Shown one piece after another: positions 24,882-33,747 of a DNA stretch of 64,000 nucleotides (positions are counted from its first letter, which is position 1; each line of letters opens with the position of its first letter). The stretch lies in contig JAABSO010000006.1 in assembly GCA_011390335.1 (NCBI GenBank), forward strand, positions 62,001-126,000, in the 5' to 3' direction. The notes beneath the pieces are model-generated. The model was not told where the DNA came from. It ran no database searches and worked only from the letters and a program-made list of their open reading frames with translations. Position numbers and translations under genes: made by a program. Source of the DNA: Desulfotignum sp. GTDB taxonomy: Bacteria > Desulfobacterota > Desulfobacteria > Desulfobacterales > Desulfobacteraceae.

Positions 24882-25625
24882 ATGTCAGGACACAGTAAAT
24901 GGTCGACCATCAAACATAAAAAAGGGGCGGCCGATAAAAAAAGGGGCAAGATCTTCACCAAGCTGATCAAGGAGATCACGGTGGCGGCCCGCATGGGCGG
25001 CGGAGATCCTGAAGCAAACCCCAGACTGCGCCAGGCACTTGCCGCAGCCAAAGCCCAGAACATGCCCAAGGAGAATTTTGAACGGGCCGTTAAAAAGGGT
25101 ACGGGTGAACTTGAAGGGGTCAGTTATGAGGAGATCATCTACGAGGGCTACGGACCCGGCGGGGTGGCCGTGCTGGTGGAGTGCCTCACCGACAACCGCA
25201 ACCGCACCATTGCCGATGTCCGGTACATGTTCTCCAAAGCCGGGGGCAATGTGGGCACGGACGGGTGTGTGGCCTGGATGTTTGATAAAAAAGGGCTGAT
25301 CGCCGTGGCAAAGGATGCCGTGGATGAGGACACCCTCATGGAGGTGGCATTGGATGCCGGGGCTGAGGATATCAGAGATGAAGGGGATGTGTTTGAGGTG
25401 ATCACCGAACCGGGGGAATTTGAAGCGGTGCAGGAGGCTGTTGACAAGGCCGGCATTGCGTGCCAGATGGCGGAAATCACCATGCTCCCCCAGACCATGA
25501 CAGCAGTCACCGGCAAAGAAGCGGAACAGATGATTCGGTTCATGGATGCGCTGGATGATTGCGATGATGTGCAAAAATTTTATACCAATGCCGATATCCC
25601 GGATGAGGCATTTGAAGGTATGTGA
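24882..25625 (+). CDS. yebC: YebC/PmpR family protein
   Basis: 247 residues with the invariant start [19 protein letters not shown] and family blocks [14 protein letters not shown] and [19 protein letters not shown] ribosome site TAAGGAG precedes the ATG. YebC proteins were described as DNA-binding regulators, and members of the family have more recently been linked to translation through stalling motifs; either role is possible here. In many bacteria it neighbours ruvC; here it follows radA and rlmE in the same direction and ends at a hairpin terminator. Confidence 0.95.
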   Translation: MSGHSKWSTIKHKKGAADKKRGKIFTKLIKEITVAARMGGGDPEANPRLRQALAAAKAQNMPKENFERAVKKGTGELEGVSYEEIIYEGYGPGGVAVLVECLTDNRNRTIADVRYMFSKAGGNVGTDGCVAWMFDKKGLIAVAKDAVDEDTLMEVALDAGAEDIRDEGDVFEVITEPGEFEAVQEAVDKAGIACQMAEITMLPQTMTAVTGKEAEQMIRFMDALDDCDDVQKFYTNADIPDEAFEGM

Positions 25626-25677
25626 TATTTTGTTTGCCGGATTTTTTGGGCAGACCGATTTTGCTGCAGCAGTTTTT

Positions 25678-25710
25678 AAAAGGCCGGTATCTGAAGGATG
25701 CCGGCCTTTT
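25678..25710 (+). terminator. Bidirectional terminator between yebC and nadA
   Basis: Arms AAAAGGCCGGTATC (25678 to 25691) and GGATGCCGGCCTTTT (25696 to 25710) pair with a G-U. The adjoining T/A runs are short on both strands, so efficiency is uncertain, but it separates convergent genes. Confidence 0.7.
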
Positions 25711-25714
25711 GGTA

Positions 25715-26608
25715 TCAGGCCAGATCGATCATTTTCTGCACCGCACCCAGTGCTTTTTTCCTGGTATCTTCCGGTACCCGGACCTCACCTGCCAGGGTTT
25801 CCAGGCTGTGTTTCACATCTGCCAGGCTGATTTTTTTCATGTCAGGGCACACCATCTTGGGGGATGCGGGAAAAAACTGCTTGTCCGGGTTTGCTTTTGA
25901 AATGGGATACAGCAGCCCGTTTTCCGTTCCCAGGATGAACTGGCGAAGGGTGCTGGTTCTGGCAAACTGGATCATGCCGGAAGTGGACTGGATGGTGTCG
26001 GCCATGGCCAGTACCTCTGGCGGACATTCCGGATGGGCCATGAACAGGGCCTCTGGATGGGCCTGTCTGGCAGCATTTACATCCGCTTTGGTCAGATTGT
26101 TGTGAAATGGGCAGTATCCTTCCCACAGATGGATTTTTTTGTCCGTATGCCCGGCTGCATATTGCGCCAGGTTTCTATCCGGGGTCATGAGCACCGCATC
26201 CGTTTTAAGGGCATTGACCACACGGATCACATTGGCCGAGGTGCAGCAGATATCGGACACTGCCTTGACAGCGGCCGAAGAGTTGACATAGGTCACCACC
26301 GGGATATCACCCAGGGCTTTTTTCCGGGCGGTCAGGGCGGCCGGTTCCACCATGTCCGCCATGGGGCATCCGGCATCCGGACAAGGCAGCAGCACTGTCT
26401 TTTCCGGACAGAGGATGGATGCGGTTTCCGCCATGAAATGGACACCGCAGAACACAATGATATCGGCATCAGTCTCTGCGGCCCTGATGCTCAGCTCCAG
26501 GGAATCACCGCACAGATCCGCGATATCCTGGATTTCAGGGGGCTGGTAATTGTGGGCCAGAATAATAGCATTTTTTTTTCGGGCCAGATTCTGGATAGCG
26601 TCTTTCAT
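25715..26608 (-). CDS. nadA: Quinolinate synthase NadA
   Basis: 297 residues from ATG 26608, placed 9 nt after AAAGG. NadA condenses iminoaspartate with dihydroxyacetone phosphate to quinolinate in NAD synthesis, using an oxygen-sensitive [4Fe-4S] cluster. The start block IILAHNYQPPEIQDIAD, the metal-site neighbourhood LLPCPDAGCPMADM, TYVNSSAAVKA and WEGYCPFHNNL are typical. The expected cluster cysteines occur in each third (CPDAGC, HPECPPE, KMVCPDMKK). nadB and nadC are not in this window. Confidence 0.95.
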   Translation of the reverse strand: MKDAIQNLARKKNAIILAHNYQPPEIQDIADLCGDSLELSIRAAETDADIIVFCGVHFMAETASILCPEKTVLLPCPDAGCPMADMVEPAALTARKKALGDIPVVTYVNSSAAVKAVSDICCTSANVIRVVNALKTDAVLMTPDRNLAQYAAGHTDKKIHLWEGYCPFHNNLTKADVNAARQAHPEALFMAHPECPPEVLAMADTIQSTSGMIQFARTSTLRQFILGTENGLLYPISKANPDKQFFPASPKMVCPDMKKISLADVKHSLETLAGEVRVPEDTRKKALGAVQKMIDLA

Positions 26609-26642
26609 CACAAGCATCCTTTCGTATTCTTTTTCGTTTTAT

Positions 26643-26684
26643 ATGAAAGCCGTCAGTACTCAGCTAACAGCTAACAGCTTTCAT
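26643..26684. repeat. Short inverted and direct repeats between nadA and lolA
   Basis: ATGAAAGCCGT (26643 to 26653) pairs with ACAGCTTTCAT (26674 to 26684). The loop contains the direct repeat AGCTAACAGCTAACAGCT. This AGCTnAC-type motif is common in spacers of related genomes; no function assigned. Confidence 0.5.
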
Positions 26685-26713
26685 GCTTTGCTGTGCCCGC
26701 CAGGGCATGGTTG

Positions 26714-27364
26714 TTATTCCATGTCAAGAATGTTCACCCCGGACGGGATGGTAAAATCAAACCGGTCATCCGGTATGTTCTGGAAGCGTATATCAGTGAA
26801 TGCAAAGTGGGTGGTGTCCTTGAAAGCATTCACTGTGGTGACGTTAAAGATAAGAAACCGGCTGCGGGATACCCGGATAATGATGCGGGGGATATCGGGA
26901 TTATCAGATTGGTCCTCCAAAAGCAGCTCCACCCAGTCATCGGCTGCCTCTTTTACTGATACGGCATAATTTTTACGGATCAAAGAGATATCAGATAAAA
27001 AAGCGCCGCCGGCACCTGACTGGAAAAACCGGGCTGCATCCCCCTGCATGACCTGGTTTTCTTCGGGCCTGAATATCCACAGGTCTGTGCCGTTGGTGAT
27101 AATATCGTGGCGTTCCGGGGACAGGTACTGCCATTTCATCTTTCCGGGGTGGCTGAACAGGGCTTTACCGGATGCGGTTTCCTGGATATCAAGGGCAGAC
27201 AGGGTGGATGTTTGAAAAAAATCGGCAGAAAAGCTTTTTCCTGCATACCGGTCTTCAATGCCGTCCAGGATGGTTTGGGCAAGGGCGCTGGTATCTGAAG
27301 CATTTCCGGGGACGGCCCAGCAGAAAACCAGGGCGATGAGAAGAAAGGGCCTCATGAATATCAT
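26714..27364 (-). CDS. lolA: Outer-membrane lipoprotein carrier protein LolA
   Basis: 216 residues. The first 22 residues form a Sec signal peptide (RPFLLIALVFCWAVPGNA, cut after NA), then the LolA fold: SFSADFFQTSTLSALD, GKALFSHPGKMKWQYLSP, and LWIFRPEENQVM. LolA ferries lipoproteins across the periplasm from LolCDE to the outer membrane. AAGGA lies 8 nt before ATG 27364. It starts 17 bp after the acyl-CoA synthetase stop on the same strand, so the two probably share a transcript. Confidence 0.92.
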   Translation of the reverse strand: MIFMRPFLLIALVFCWAVPGNASDTSALAQTILDGIEDRYAGKSFSADFFQTSTLSALDIQETASGKALFSHPGKMKWQYLSPERHDIITNGTDLWIFRPEENQVMQGDAARFFQSGAGGAFLSDISLIRKNYAVSVKEAADDWVELLLEDQSDNPDIPRIIIRVSRSRFLIFNVTTVNAFKDTTHFAFTDIRFQNIPDDRFDFTIPSGVNILDME

Positions 27365-27381
27365 GGTGTGTTCCTTATGGT

Positions 27382-28971
27382 TTACCGCAGCAGTTTTTGC
27401 AGGTCTTTTCGTTTGTCTTCCGCATACAGGCGCCGCAGCTTGGGTTTTTCAATTTTTCCGGTGGGGTTGCGGGGCACGTCCCCGAAAAAAATTTTTTTCA
27501 GGCGTTTGTACCGGGGCAGGGCCTGCTGGAATTCCTGAATATCGCTTTCACAGATCATGCAGTCCGGCTTGACGCTGATGATGCCTGCGGGGATTTCCCC
27601 TAAGCGCTCATCCGGCACACCGATAACAGCAATATCCTTTATTTTCTCGTGGCCTAAAAAGAAATTTTCTATTTCATTGGGGTAAATATTTTCTCCCCCG
27701 TAGATAATCATGTCTTTTTTCCGGTCCACCAGCCAGATGAATCCGTCCTTGTCGTATCTTGCCAGATCACCGGTGCGCAGCCATCCGTTTTGAAGGGTTT
27801 TTTCGGTGGCTTCCGGATTTTTATAATAGGCTTTCATCACCCCCGGTCCCCGCACGATCAATTCACCGGTTTCATTGCCGAACAGGTGATTGCCCTGCTT
27901 GTCCACGATTCTGGCCTCCCACCCGTGGCCTGCTTTGCCTATGGGGCCTATGTGGTGGCTGTTTTCAAGGCCTAAGTGGATACAACCCGGACCAGTGGAT
28001 TCGGTAAGGCCGTAGTTGGTGTCATACCCCTGGTCCGGAAAGTAATTTTGCCATCTTTTGACAAGGCTGGGGGGAACGGGCTGAGCTCCGGAATGCATCA
28101 GCCGCCACTGGTCCAGATGATAGTGTGACAGATCAAGGGTCTTGTTTTCTATGGCAATGAGAATATCATGGGCCCAGGGAACCAGAAGCCAGGCAATGGT
28201 GCAGCGTTCTTCAGAAACCGCTTCAAAAATCCATTCCGGTTTGACCCCGTTGAGCAGGATGCACTTGCCCCCCACCAGAAAAGAGCCCATCCAGTGCATC
28301 TTTGCTCCGGTGTGATACAAAGGCGGTATGCACAAGAATATATCCTCATGTGTCTGGCCATGGTGGCTGTTTTCCACTTCGCAGGCATGGGTCAGATTCT
28401 TATGGGTGAGCAGTACCGCCTTGGGGGTGCCGGTGGTGCCTGAGGTGAAATACAGCGCTGCATCATCGTCATTTTTTATGGGAACATCCGGCGGCATATG
28501 GCCTTCCTGGTCCTGGACAAAGTCATCAAAAAGATATGCCCATGCCGGACAGGATTCTCTGGGGCCTGTAAAAATCCACAGACGGACACTGGATGCCAGG
28601 GCACTGCGGATGGCTTCAATGCGCTGGATAAATTCTTCTCCAAATATAAAGGCTTTGGGTGCTGCGGTGTTTGCGCACAAAAGAATCTTGTCTGATTCAA
28701 ACCGGAAGTTCAACGGCACTGCCCAGGCACCGGTATACAGGATGCCAAAATATATGGGAAGCCATTCCAGGCTGTTGGTCATAAGCTGTACCACGGTATC
28801 AGATTTTTTGATACCGCTTTTGTGAAGGGCGTTGGCCAGCTTGCAGGCACTGGTGTAAAACTGGTGCCAGGTTAACTCTGTTCTGGTTTCACTGGCAGGT
28901 ATCCGTTCCACCAGTGCAATTTCATCCCTGTACAGCCTGCTGTTTTCAGCCAGTTTTTCCGTGATGCGCAT
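27382..28971 (-). CDS. AMP-binding acyl-CoA synthetase
   Basis: 529 residues of the adenylate-forming superfamily. Motifs in order: ATP loop YFTSGTTGTPKAVLLTHKN near 175, NYGLTESTGPGCIH near 320, LRTGDLARYDKDGF near 395, hinge DRKKDMIIYGGENIYP near 412 and catalytic Lys in PTGKIEKPKLRR near 505. It activates a carboxylic acid to its CoA thioester. It differs clearly from the ligase at 5268 to 6989, so the genome has at least two such enzymes. Substrate length is unknown; coupling with lolA may be incidental. Confidence 0.92.
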   Translation of the reverse strand: MRITEKLAENSRLYRDEIALVERIPASETRTELTWHQFYTSACKLANALHKSGIKKSDTVVQLMTNSLEWLPIYFGILYTGAWAVPLNFRFESDKILLCANTAAPKAFIFGEEFIQRIEAIRSALASSVRLWIFTGPRESCPAWAYLFDDFVQDQEGHMPPDVPIKNDDDAALYFTSGTTGTPKAVLLTHKNLTHACEVENSHHGQTHEDIFLCIPPLYHTGAKMHWMGSFLVGGKCILLNGVKPEWIFEAVSEERCTIAWLLVPWAHDILIAIENKTLDLSHYHLDQWRLMHSGAQPVPPSLVKRWQNYFPDQGYDTNYGLTESTGPGCIHLGLENSHHIGPIGKAGHGWEARIVDKQGNHLFGNETGELIVRGPGVMKAYYKNPEATEKTLQNGWLRTGDLARYDKDGFIWLVDRKKDMIIYGGENIYPNEIENFFLGHEKIKDIAVIGVPDERLGEIPAGIISVKPDCMICESDIQEFQQALPRYKRLKKIFFGDVPRNPTGKIEKPKLRRLYAEDKRKDLQKLLR

Positions 28972-29008
28972 AAACGCTGTATTACCCTTTTCCTTTTGGC
29001 CTTATGGT

Positions 29009-29052
29009 AAAAAAAATCCTGCCGGATCTTTATAATAGACCACGGCAGGATT
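29009..29052 (-). terminator. Intrinsic terminator of the grpE-dnaK operon
   Basis: Arms AATCCTGCCG and CGGCAGGATT (29015 to 29024 with 29043 to 29052) form a perfect 10-bp stem with an 18-nt loop. On the minus strand a run of seven or more T follows. Confidence 0.88.
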
Positions 29053-29079
29053 ATATTCAACCCAATGTTTGGGAAAGCG

Positions 29080-30990
29080 TTACTTGTCCTTATTGACCTC
29101 TTCAAAATCGGCATCCACCACATCATCATCTGCCTGCCGGGCACCTGCATCACCGGCGCCTGCCTGGCCATCCTGGGAAGAGGATGCCTGCTGGTACATG
29201 ACCTCAGCCAGCTTATGGGAGGCCTGGGAAAGGGCCTCAATTTTCTGTTTTATATCATCCACATCACTGGATTCTTTGGCCTGTTTCAAGGCTTCTACAG
29301 CTGATTCAATACCCTTTTTGGTGTCTGCGTCCACTTTGTCACCATGTTCTTTCAGGGTTTTTTCCGTCTGGTCCACCAATGCTTCCGCCTGGTTTTTGGT
29401 ATCCACAAGTTCCCGTCGCTTTTTGTCATCTTCTGCATGCATTTCCGCATCTTTTACCATTTTTTCAATTTCATCGTCTGAAAGACCGGAAGCAGCGGTG
29501 ATGCGGATGGACTGTTCCTTGGCGGTTGCTTTGTCTTTGGCTGAAACCTGGACAATCCCGTTTGCGTCAATGTCAAAGGATACCTCTATCTGGGGAACAC
29601 CCCGGGGTGCCGGCGGGATATCAGCCAGTTCAAACTGGCCCAGGGTCTTGTTGTCAGCCGCCATCTCCCGTTCTCCCTGGAGCACGTGGATGGAAACCGC
29701 AGGCTGGTTATCCGCAGCAGTGGAGAACACCTGGCTCTTTTTGGTGGGGATGGTGGTATTCTTTTCTATGAGTTTGGTCATGACACCGCCCAGTGTTTCA
29801 ATACCCAAAGACAGCGGGGTTACATCCAGGAGCAGGACATCATTGACATCCCCCTGCAGCACACCGGCCTGTACAGCGGCACCCATGGCAACCACTTCAT
29901 CCGGATTCACCCCCTTGTGGGGCTTTTTGCCGAATATTTTTTCCACCCGCTCCTGAACAGCCGGCATGCGGGTCATGCCGCCCACCAAAACAACTTCGTC
30001 CACAGTGCCGGAGCCCACACCTGCTTCTTTCAATGCCACCTTACAGGGACCTTCCAGATTGTCCAGAAGATCAGCCACCAGAGATTCCAGTTTTGCCCGG
30101 GTCAGTCTGACATCCAGGTGCTTGGGACCGGAGGCATCTGCTGTGATAAAGGGCAGGTTGATGCTGGTTTCCGTTGAACTGGACAATTCCATTTTGGCTT
30201 TTTCCGCCGCCTCTTTGAGACGCTGCAGCGCCATTTTGTCGGAACGGACATCAATGCCCTGGTCTTTTTTGAATTCATTGGCGATATACTCAATGATACG
30301 CAGGTCAAAGTCCTCACCACCCAGATGGGTATCCCCTGAGGTGGATTTTACTTCAAAAACGCCGTCTCCAATCTCAAGAATGGACACGTCAAAGGTGCCG
30401 CCGCCCAAGTCAAAGACTGCAATTTTTTCTTCGCCTTTTTTATCCAGGCCGTATGCCAGAGACGCTGCTGTCGGTTCGTTGATGATCCGTTTGACTTCCA
30501 GTCCGGCAATTTTGCCTGCATCTTTGGTGGCCTGCCGCTGGCTGTCATTAAAATATGCCGGCACGGTAATGACGGCTTCTTTTACCTCTTCACCCAGGTA
30601 TTCTTCAGCGGTTTTTTTGATGTTGGCCAGAATGAATGAGGAGATTTCAGCAGGACTGTATTGTTTTCCCCGCAGGTTGATCCGCGTATCACCGTTGGAT
30701 GCCGCTTCAATCTTATAGGGAAGATTGGGGATGTCGCTCTGGACCTCCTTTGATTTGAATTTTCTGCCGATGAGCCTTTTTACACCGAATACCGTATTTT
30801 CCGGATTGGTAATGGCCTGGCGTTTAGCAGTCTGGCCCACAATGCGTTCCCCGCCTTCGGTGATGGCGACAATGGACGGGGTGGTCCGTCCGCCTTCTGC
30901 GTTGGTGATGATTTTCGCTTCTCCACCAGCTTCCATGATGGCAACACAGGAGTTGGTTGTTCCAAGATCAATTCCAATTATTTTACCCAT
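29080..30990 (-). CDS. dnaK: Hsp70 chaperone DnaK
   Basis: 636 residues. The ATPase domain shows [17 protein letters not shown] at the start, [16 protein letters not shown] near 140, [14 protein letters not shown] near 195 and LVGGMTRMP near 335. The substrate domain follows from about 390 ([17 protein letters not shown]), and the lid ends in an acidic tail ([12 protein letters not shown]). It refolds proteins with DnaJ and GrpE. grpE lies 21 bp upstream on the same strand; dnaJ and hrcA are not in the window, and I see no CIRCE repeat upstream of grpE. Confidence 0.98.
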   Translation of the reverse strand: MGKIIGIDLGTTNSCVAIMEAGGEAKIITNAEGGRTTPSIVAITEGGERIVGQTAKRQAITNPENTVFGVKRLIGRKFKSKEVQSDIPNLPYKIEAASNGDTRINLRGKQYSPAEISSFILANIKKTAEEYLGEEVKEAVITVPAYFNDSQRQATKDAGKIAGLEVKRIINEPTAASLAYGLDKKGEEKIAVFDLGGGTFDVSILEIGDGVFEVKSTSGDTHLGGEDFDLRIIEYIANEFKKDQGIDVRSDKMALQRLKEAAEKAKMELSSSTETSINLPFITADASGPKHLDVRLTRAKLESLVADLLDNLEGPCKVALKEAGVGSGTVDEVVLVGGMTRMPAVQERVEKIFGKKPHKGVNPDEVVAMGAAVQAGVLQGDVNDVLLLDVTPLSLGIETLGGVMTKLIEKNTTIPTKKSQVFSTAADNQPAVSIHVLQGEREMAADNKTLGQFELADIPPAPRGVPQIEVSFDIDANGIVQVSAKDKATAKEQSIRITAASGLSDDEIEKMVKDAEMHAEDDKKRRELVDTKNQAEALVDQTEKTLKEHGDKVDADTKKGIESAVEALKQAKESSDVDDIKQKIEALSQASHKLAEVMYQQASSSQDGQAGAGDAGARQADDDVVDADFEEVNKDK

Positions 30991-31011
30991 AACATTTCCT
31001 CCAAGATATCT

Positions 31012-31656
31012 TTAATTTTCTTTTGGTTCGCCGGTCTCATTTTTCGTATTTTTCGAAACAACAACCATAGCGGGTCTGATCAGTCTGTCATTGAGCACGT
31101 ATCCGGTTTGCAGCACATTGGTTACCGTGTTTTCAGGGACTTCGTCAGTTTCCTTCTGGGTGACTGCCTGATGAAAATTGGGGTCAAATTCCTGATTTTC
31201 GGCCTCCACCGTTTTGACATTAAAGGCCTGGAAAATTTTCAAAATTTCCTTGTGGGTCATTTTTACCCCTTCCAGCAGGCTTTCATGGTCATTGTTGCTC
31301 TCAGCAGATGCAATGGCCCTTTCGAGATTATCCATAACCGATAGAAACTGTTTAAAGACGGTCTCAGTGGCAAATTTTTTAAATTCGTCTATTTCCCGCT
31401 GCTTTCTTTTCCTGTAGTTGTCAAATTCAGCCGAAAGCCGCACAAAACGATCCTTTTCAATGGACAGCTGTTCTTCCAATGAAGCAGTATCTTTTTGCTG
31501 GATATCGTTCTTTTTTCCGGTATCGGCCTGGGCCTCAGATGATTTTGCAGCGTCTTTGTTGGGCGCGTCTTCTGGTTTCTGGCTTTTGTCTTTGGTTTTT
31601 TCTTTAAGTGCCAATGTTTTCTCCTGGTCCAAAAATTCCTTACTTTCAAACGGCAA
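31012..31656 (-). CDS. grpE: Nucleotide exchange factor GrpE
   Basis: 214 residues: a charged, poorly ordered N-terminus (about 1 to 55, rich in K, D, A and Q), a long coiled coil (FVRLSAEFDNYRKRKQRE near 75), and the beta-domain with the signature VTNVLQTGYVLNDRLIRPAMVVVSK shortened here to GYVLNDRLIRPAMV. It releases ADP from DnaK. It is the first gene of the grpE-dnaK operon. The region upstream to the SRP RNA has no clear heat-shock promoter. Confidence 0.97.
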   Translation of the reverse strand: MPFESKEFLDQEKTLALKEKTKDKSQKPEDAPNKDAAKSSEAQADTGKKNDIQQKDTASLEEQLSIEKDRFVRLSAEFDNYRKRKQREIDEFKKFATETVFKQFLSVMDNLERAIASAESNNDHESLLEGVKMTHKEILKIFQAFNVKTVEAENQEFDPNFHQAVTQKETDEVPENTVTNVLQTGYVLNDRLIRPAMVVVSKNTKNETGEPKEN

Positions 31657-31751
31657 ATGGTATGATTTCCATAAATTATGGCTGAAAAGTAAGTCTGTTT
31701 AAAAGCATGTCAAGATATAAAAAAATGGCGGGCACAAAAGAAAAAAAGAAC

Positions 31752-31908
31752 CGGCTGGCAGGTGGTTATGGGAAAATTGCATGACCGGGATCGATCCATG
31801 ACACAGAAGAAATCACTTATCGCTGCTTCCTTCCGGACCTGACGAGGTTCATGGCCTTCTGTTACAAGGCGACCGATCAGAATCAACCAGTCCCCGGCCT
31901 GCCAGCCG
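31752..31908 (-). ncRNA. ffs: Signal recognition particle RNA (4.5S-type)
   Basis: The minus strand contains the Ffh-binding core GTCAGGTCCGGAAGGAAGCA with its tetraloop and symmetric loop partners. The ends pair perfectly (CCGGCTGGCAGG / CCTGCCAGCCGG), defining a hairpin RNA of about 157 nt, longer than the 114-nt E. coli form. A T-rich run follows the 3' end. With Ffh it targets inner-membrane proteins to the translocon. Exact ends may be a few bases off. Confidence 0.92.
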
Positions 31909-31917
31909 GAAACAATA

Positions 31918-31946
31918 TTTATATTAAACCTGTACCGTTTTTTCAA
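31918..31946 (-). promoter_or_regulatory. Promoter of the SRP RNA gene
   Basis: On the minus strand TTGAAA (31946 to 31941) and TATAAA (31923 to 31918) are separated by 17 bp, with the RNA starting about 9 nt after the -10. Confidence 0.75.
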
Positions 31947-32127
31947 GTCAAATCTGAAAATCTTCACAGGAAATTATATCAAACAAATTTAATGTTTGAG
32001 TTTCAAATGGTTTTGCATTAAAATAATGATAATACATTATATATAGAAATACGGCAGGGCCTGTAAACAAACATGTTTGTGGAATGGTGGTTGCTTTTGG
32101 GTAATTGGGGTAATTCAGGAGACAAAA

Positions 32128-32439
32128 ATGATGAGCGAAATAGTGAATAAAGACGGCCGGACAATAATCAGGCCTGGTACGGACATTGTCGCATCCATGG
32201 CAGAAACTTTTAAGGCAGAGCTGTTATCCACTATTGATTCATCCCAGGGGGATTTGACCATTGATCTGGCTGGTGTTGAAATGGTTGATTCGGTCGGTAT
32301 CGGTGTTATCATTGCCGCCCACAACACATTGGGCCAGTCCGGCCGCAAACTGCAGGTGATCAATGTCACCAAGGATGTTTACAGCCTGTTTGCGACCATG
32401 CGCCTTAATAGACGCTTCACTGTGGAACAGGCGGTGTAG
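32128..32439 (+). CDS. STAS-domain protein (anti-sigma factor antagonist-like)
   Basis: 103 residues forming one STAS domain: TIIRPGTDIVAS, LTIDLAGVEMVDSVGIGVII and VYSLFATMRLNRRF. The phosphorylatable Ser is expected in the DSVGIG loop near residue 60, as in SpoIIAA. ATG 32128 has AGGAG 6 nt upstream. In partner-switching systems the unphosphorylated form binds a kinase/anti-sigma factor, and a PP2C phosphatase reactivates it. A GAF-PP2C phosphatase occurs at 51294, but no kinase is seen next to either gene. An AT-rich promoter-like stretch is at 32013 to 32042. Confidence 0.85.
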   Translation: MMSEIVNKDGRTIIRPGTDIVASMAETFKAELLSTIDSSQGDLTIDLAGVEMVDSVGIGVIIAAHNTLGQSGRKLQVINVTKDVYSLFATMRLNRRFTVEQAV

Positions 32440-32462
32440 AACGGAAAACAGCAGGACAAGGT

Positions 32463-32807
32463 ATGCTGACAGTCAAACAAATAGCACTATATATCGGATG
32501 TTTGGGCATGCTTTTTTTTATACTGGCTGCCTGTGACGAAAAAGAGGACCCGTACCCGGGGTTTTCAAACCTGGTTGCCGAGCGTAATGAGCTGCGCAAG
32601 TCCATATCAAAAGAGCGCCAGGGGGAAACAGAACAAAGCCCGGATGCAAAAGAAGCCAAAGAAACGAAAACCGAAAAGGCCACTGCTGTTTTGCATGAAA
32701 GACAGATTGAAATAACAGACGCTGATTCAGGCAAGCCCATTGCCAGAGGGGTTGCCTATTTAAACAAAGAAGGGGAAATCACAAGAATCAGAATTTATAA
32801 CCAATAG
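32463..32807 (+). CDS. Small lipoprotein of unknown function
   Basis: 114 residues. The N-terminus is a type II signal peptide with lipobox LAAC (LFFILAAC, Cys near residue 24), so the mature protein of about 91 residues is lipid-anchored. The middle is highly charged and probably disordered (SPDAKEAKETKTEKAT); the end (VAYLNKEGEITRIRIYNQ) looks like a small beta unit. It starts 23 bp after the STAS gene with AGGACAAGGT before the ATG and is likely co-transcribed. I recognise no family. Confidence 0.65.
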   Translation: MLTVKQIALYIGCLGMLFFILAACDEKEDPYPGFSNLVAERNELRKSISKERQGETEQSPDAKEAKETKTEKATAVLHERQIEITDADSGKPIARGVAYLNKEGEITRIRIYNQ

Positions 32808-32834
32808 GCGGTTTTTGCCGGCAGGGCCTGCAGC

Positions 32835-33323
32835 CTACAGGGGCAGTTTTTTGCGGTTTGAGCCGGACGGCAGATCTGAATACACCTGGTTTTTTCCTGT
32901 TGGCTTGTCTGTTGGCGGTGCCGTCTGGGCAGTGATTTCTGAAGGCGATTTTCCCGGTGCAGGATGCTGGGGGTTTTCTGCCGTACCATCTGCCATATCA
33001 GGGGATGACTTTTCCAAAACGTCCAGCCGGGCTTCATATTCTTTTATTTTTATATTGGCATTATACAGTTTTTTGACAGATTCCTCCTGGATTCTTTCAA
33101 GGTTCTGGATGGTTTTCCGGTTTCCCTTGATGCGCTTACTGTAGCCGTCCACAAGTTTGCGGATACGTGCCAGCATTTTTTTTTCAACAGATTTTGTCAA
33201 TGCATGGGCCATGAAAATATTCAGAAGTTCGGCGATCAGGGCAACTATGATGGCATATATCAGTCCATCTGCCTGCAGGTGGTAGATAATGATGATGACG
33301 AGCATCGCGGTGAGAAATACCAT
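32835..33323 (-). CDS. Membrane-anchored coiled-coil protein of unknown function
   Basis: 162 residues. Two hydrophobic segments at about 2 to 14 ([13 protein letters not shown]) and 22 to 40 ([20 protein letters not shown]) are followed by a long basic coiled coil to about residue 105 and a Pro/Thr-rich, probably disordered tail. The coiled coil would face the cytoplasm by the positive-inside rule. It is convergent with the lipoprotein gene. No family recognised; a role as a membrane tether is speculative. Confidence 0.6.
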   Translation of the reverse strand: MVFLTAMLVIIIIYHLQADGLIYAIIVALIAELLNIFMAHALTKSVEKKMLARIRKLVDGYSKRIKGNRKTIQNLERIQEESVKKLYNANIKIKEYEARLDVLEKSSPDMADGTAENPQHPAPGKSPSEITAQTAPPTDKPTGKNQVYSDLPSGSNRKKLPL

Positions 33324-33381
33324 AATATCTCAGTGCTGTCCGGGACAAAATCCGCTAAAGGGTATGCAAAAACAAATTATC

Positions 33382-33458
<77 letters not shown>

Positions 33459-33599
33459 GATAATTTGACATAACCAAATCATTTACCATTTGGGGCATTA
33501 CAATGCAAGCTGTTTTTTGGGGCCGGTCCTGTGTGGTCTCAGGATGCATAACATTGCAGCAGTGTTATGGCGAAAATCCAAGTTGTTTGGGCAATTTTC

Positions 33600-33628
33600 T
33601 TGACACCGGCAGGGATAAGCGTTATTTT
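33600..33628 (+). promoter_or_regulatory. Promoter of the tig-clpP-clpX-lon region
   Basis: TTGACA (33600 to 33605) and TATTTT (33623 to 33628) with 17-bp spacing, leaving a leader of about 110 nt before tig. Confidence 0.55.
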
Positions 33629-33747
33629 AGTTAACTTTGTTAAATGGTTTTGTGTAATATAATCTGGTATATATGGCAGAAATCCAAAAATTTTGCACAA
33701 ATTGTTTGAAAATGGTCATTAATCATGGAATGTAACAGGACAAAAAC

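Noticed and set aside
26660-26682. AGCTAAC direct repeats as a CRISPR or iteron array
   Set aside because: Only two or three short units in one spacer, with no cas or replication gene nearby.
31657-31751. CIRCE element or sigma32 promoter before grpE
   Set aside because: No TTAGCACTC-type repeat and no paired heat-shock -35/-10 were found; control of the operon is unclear.
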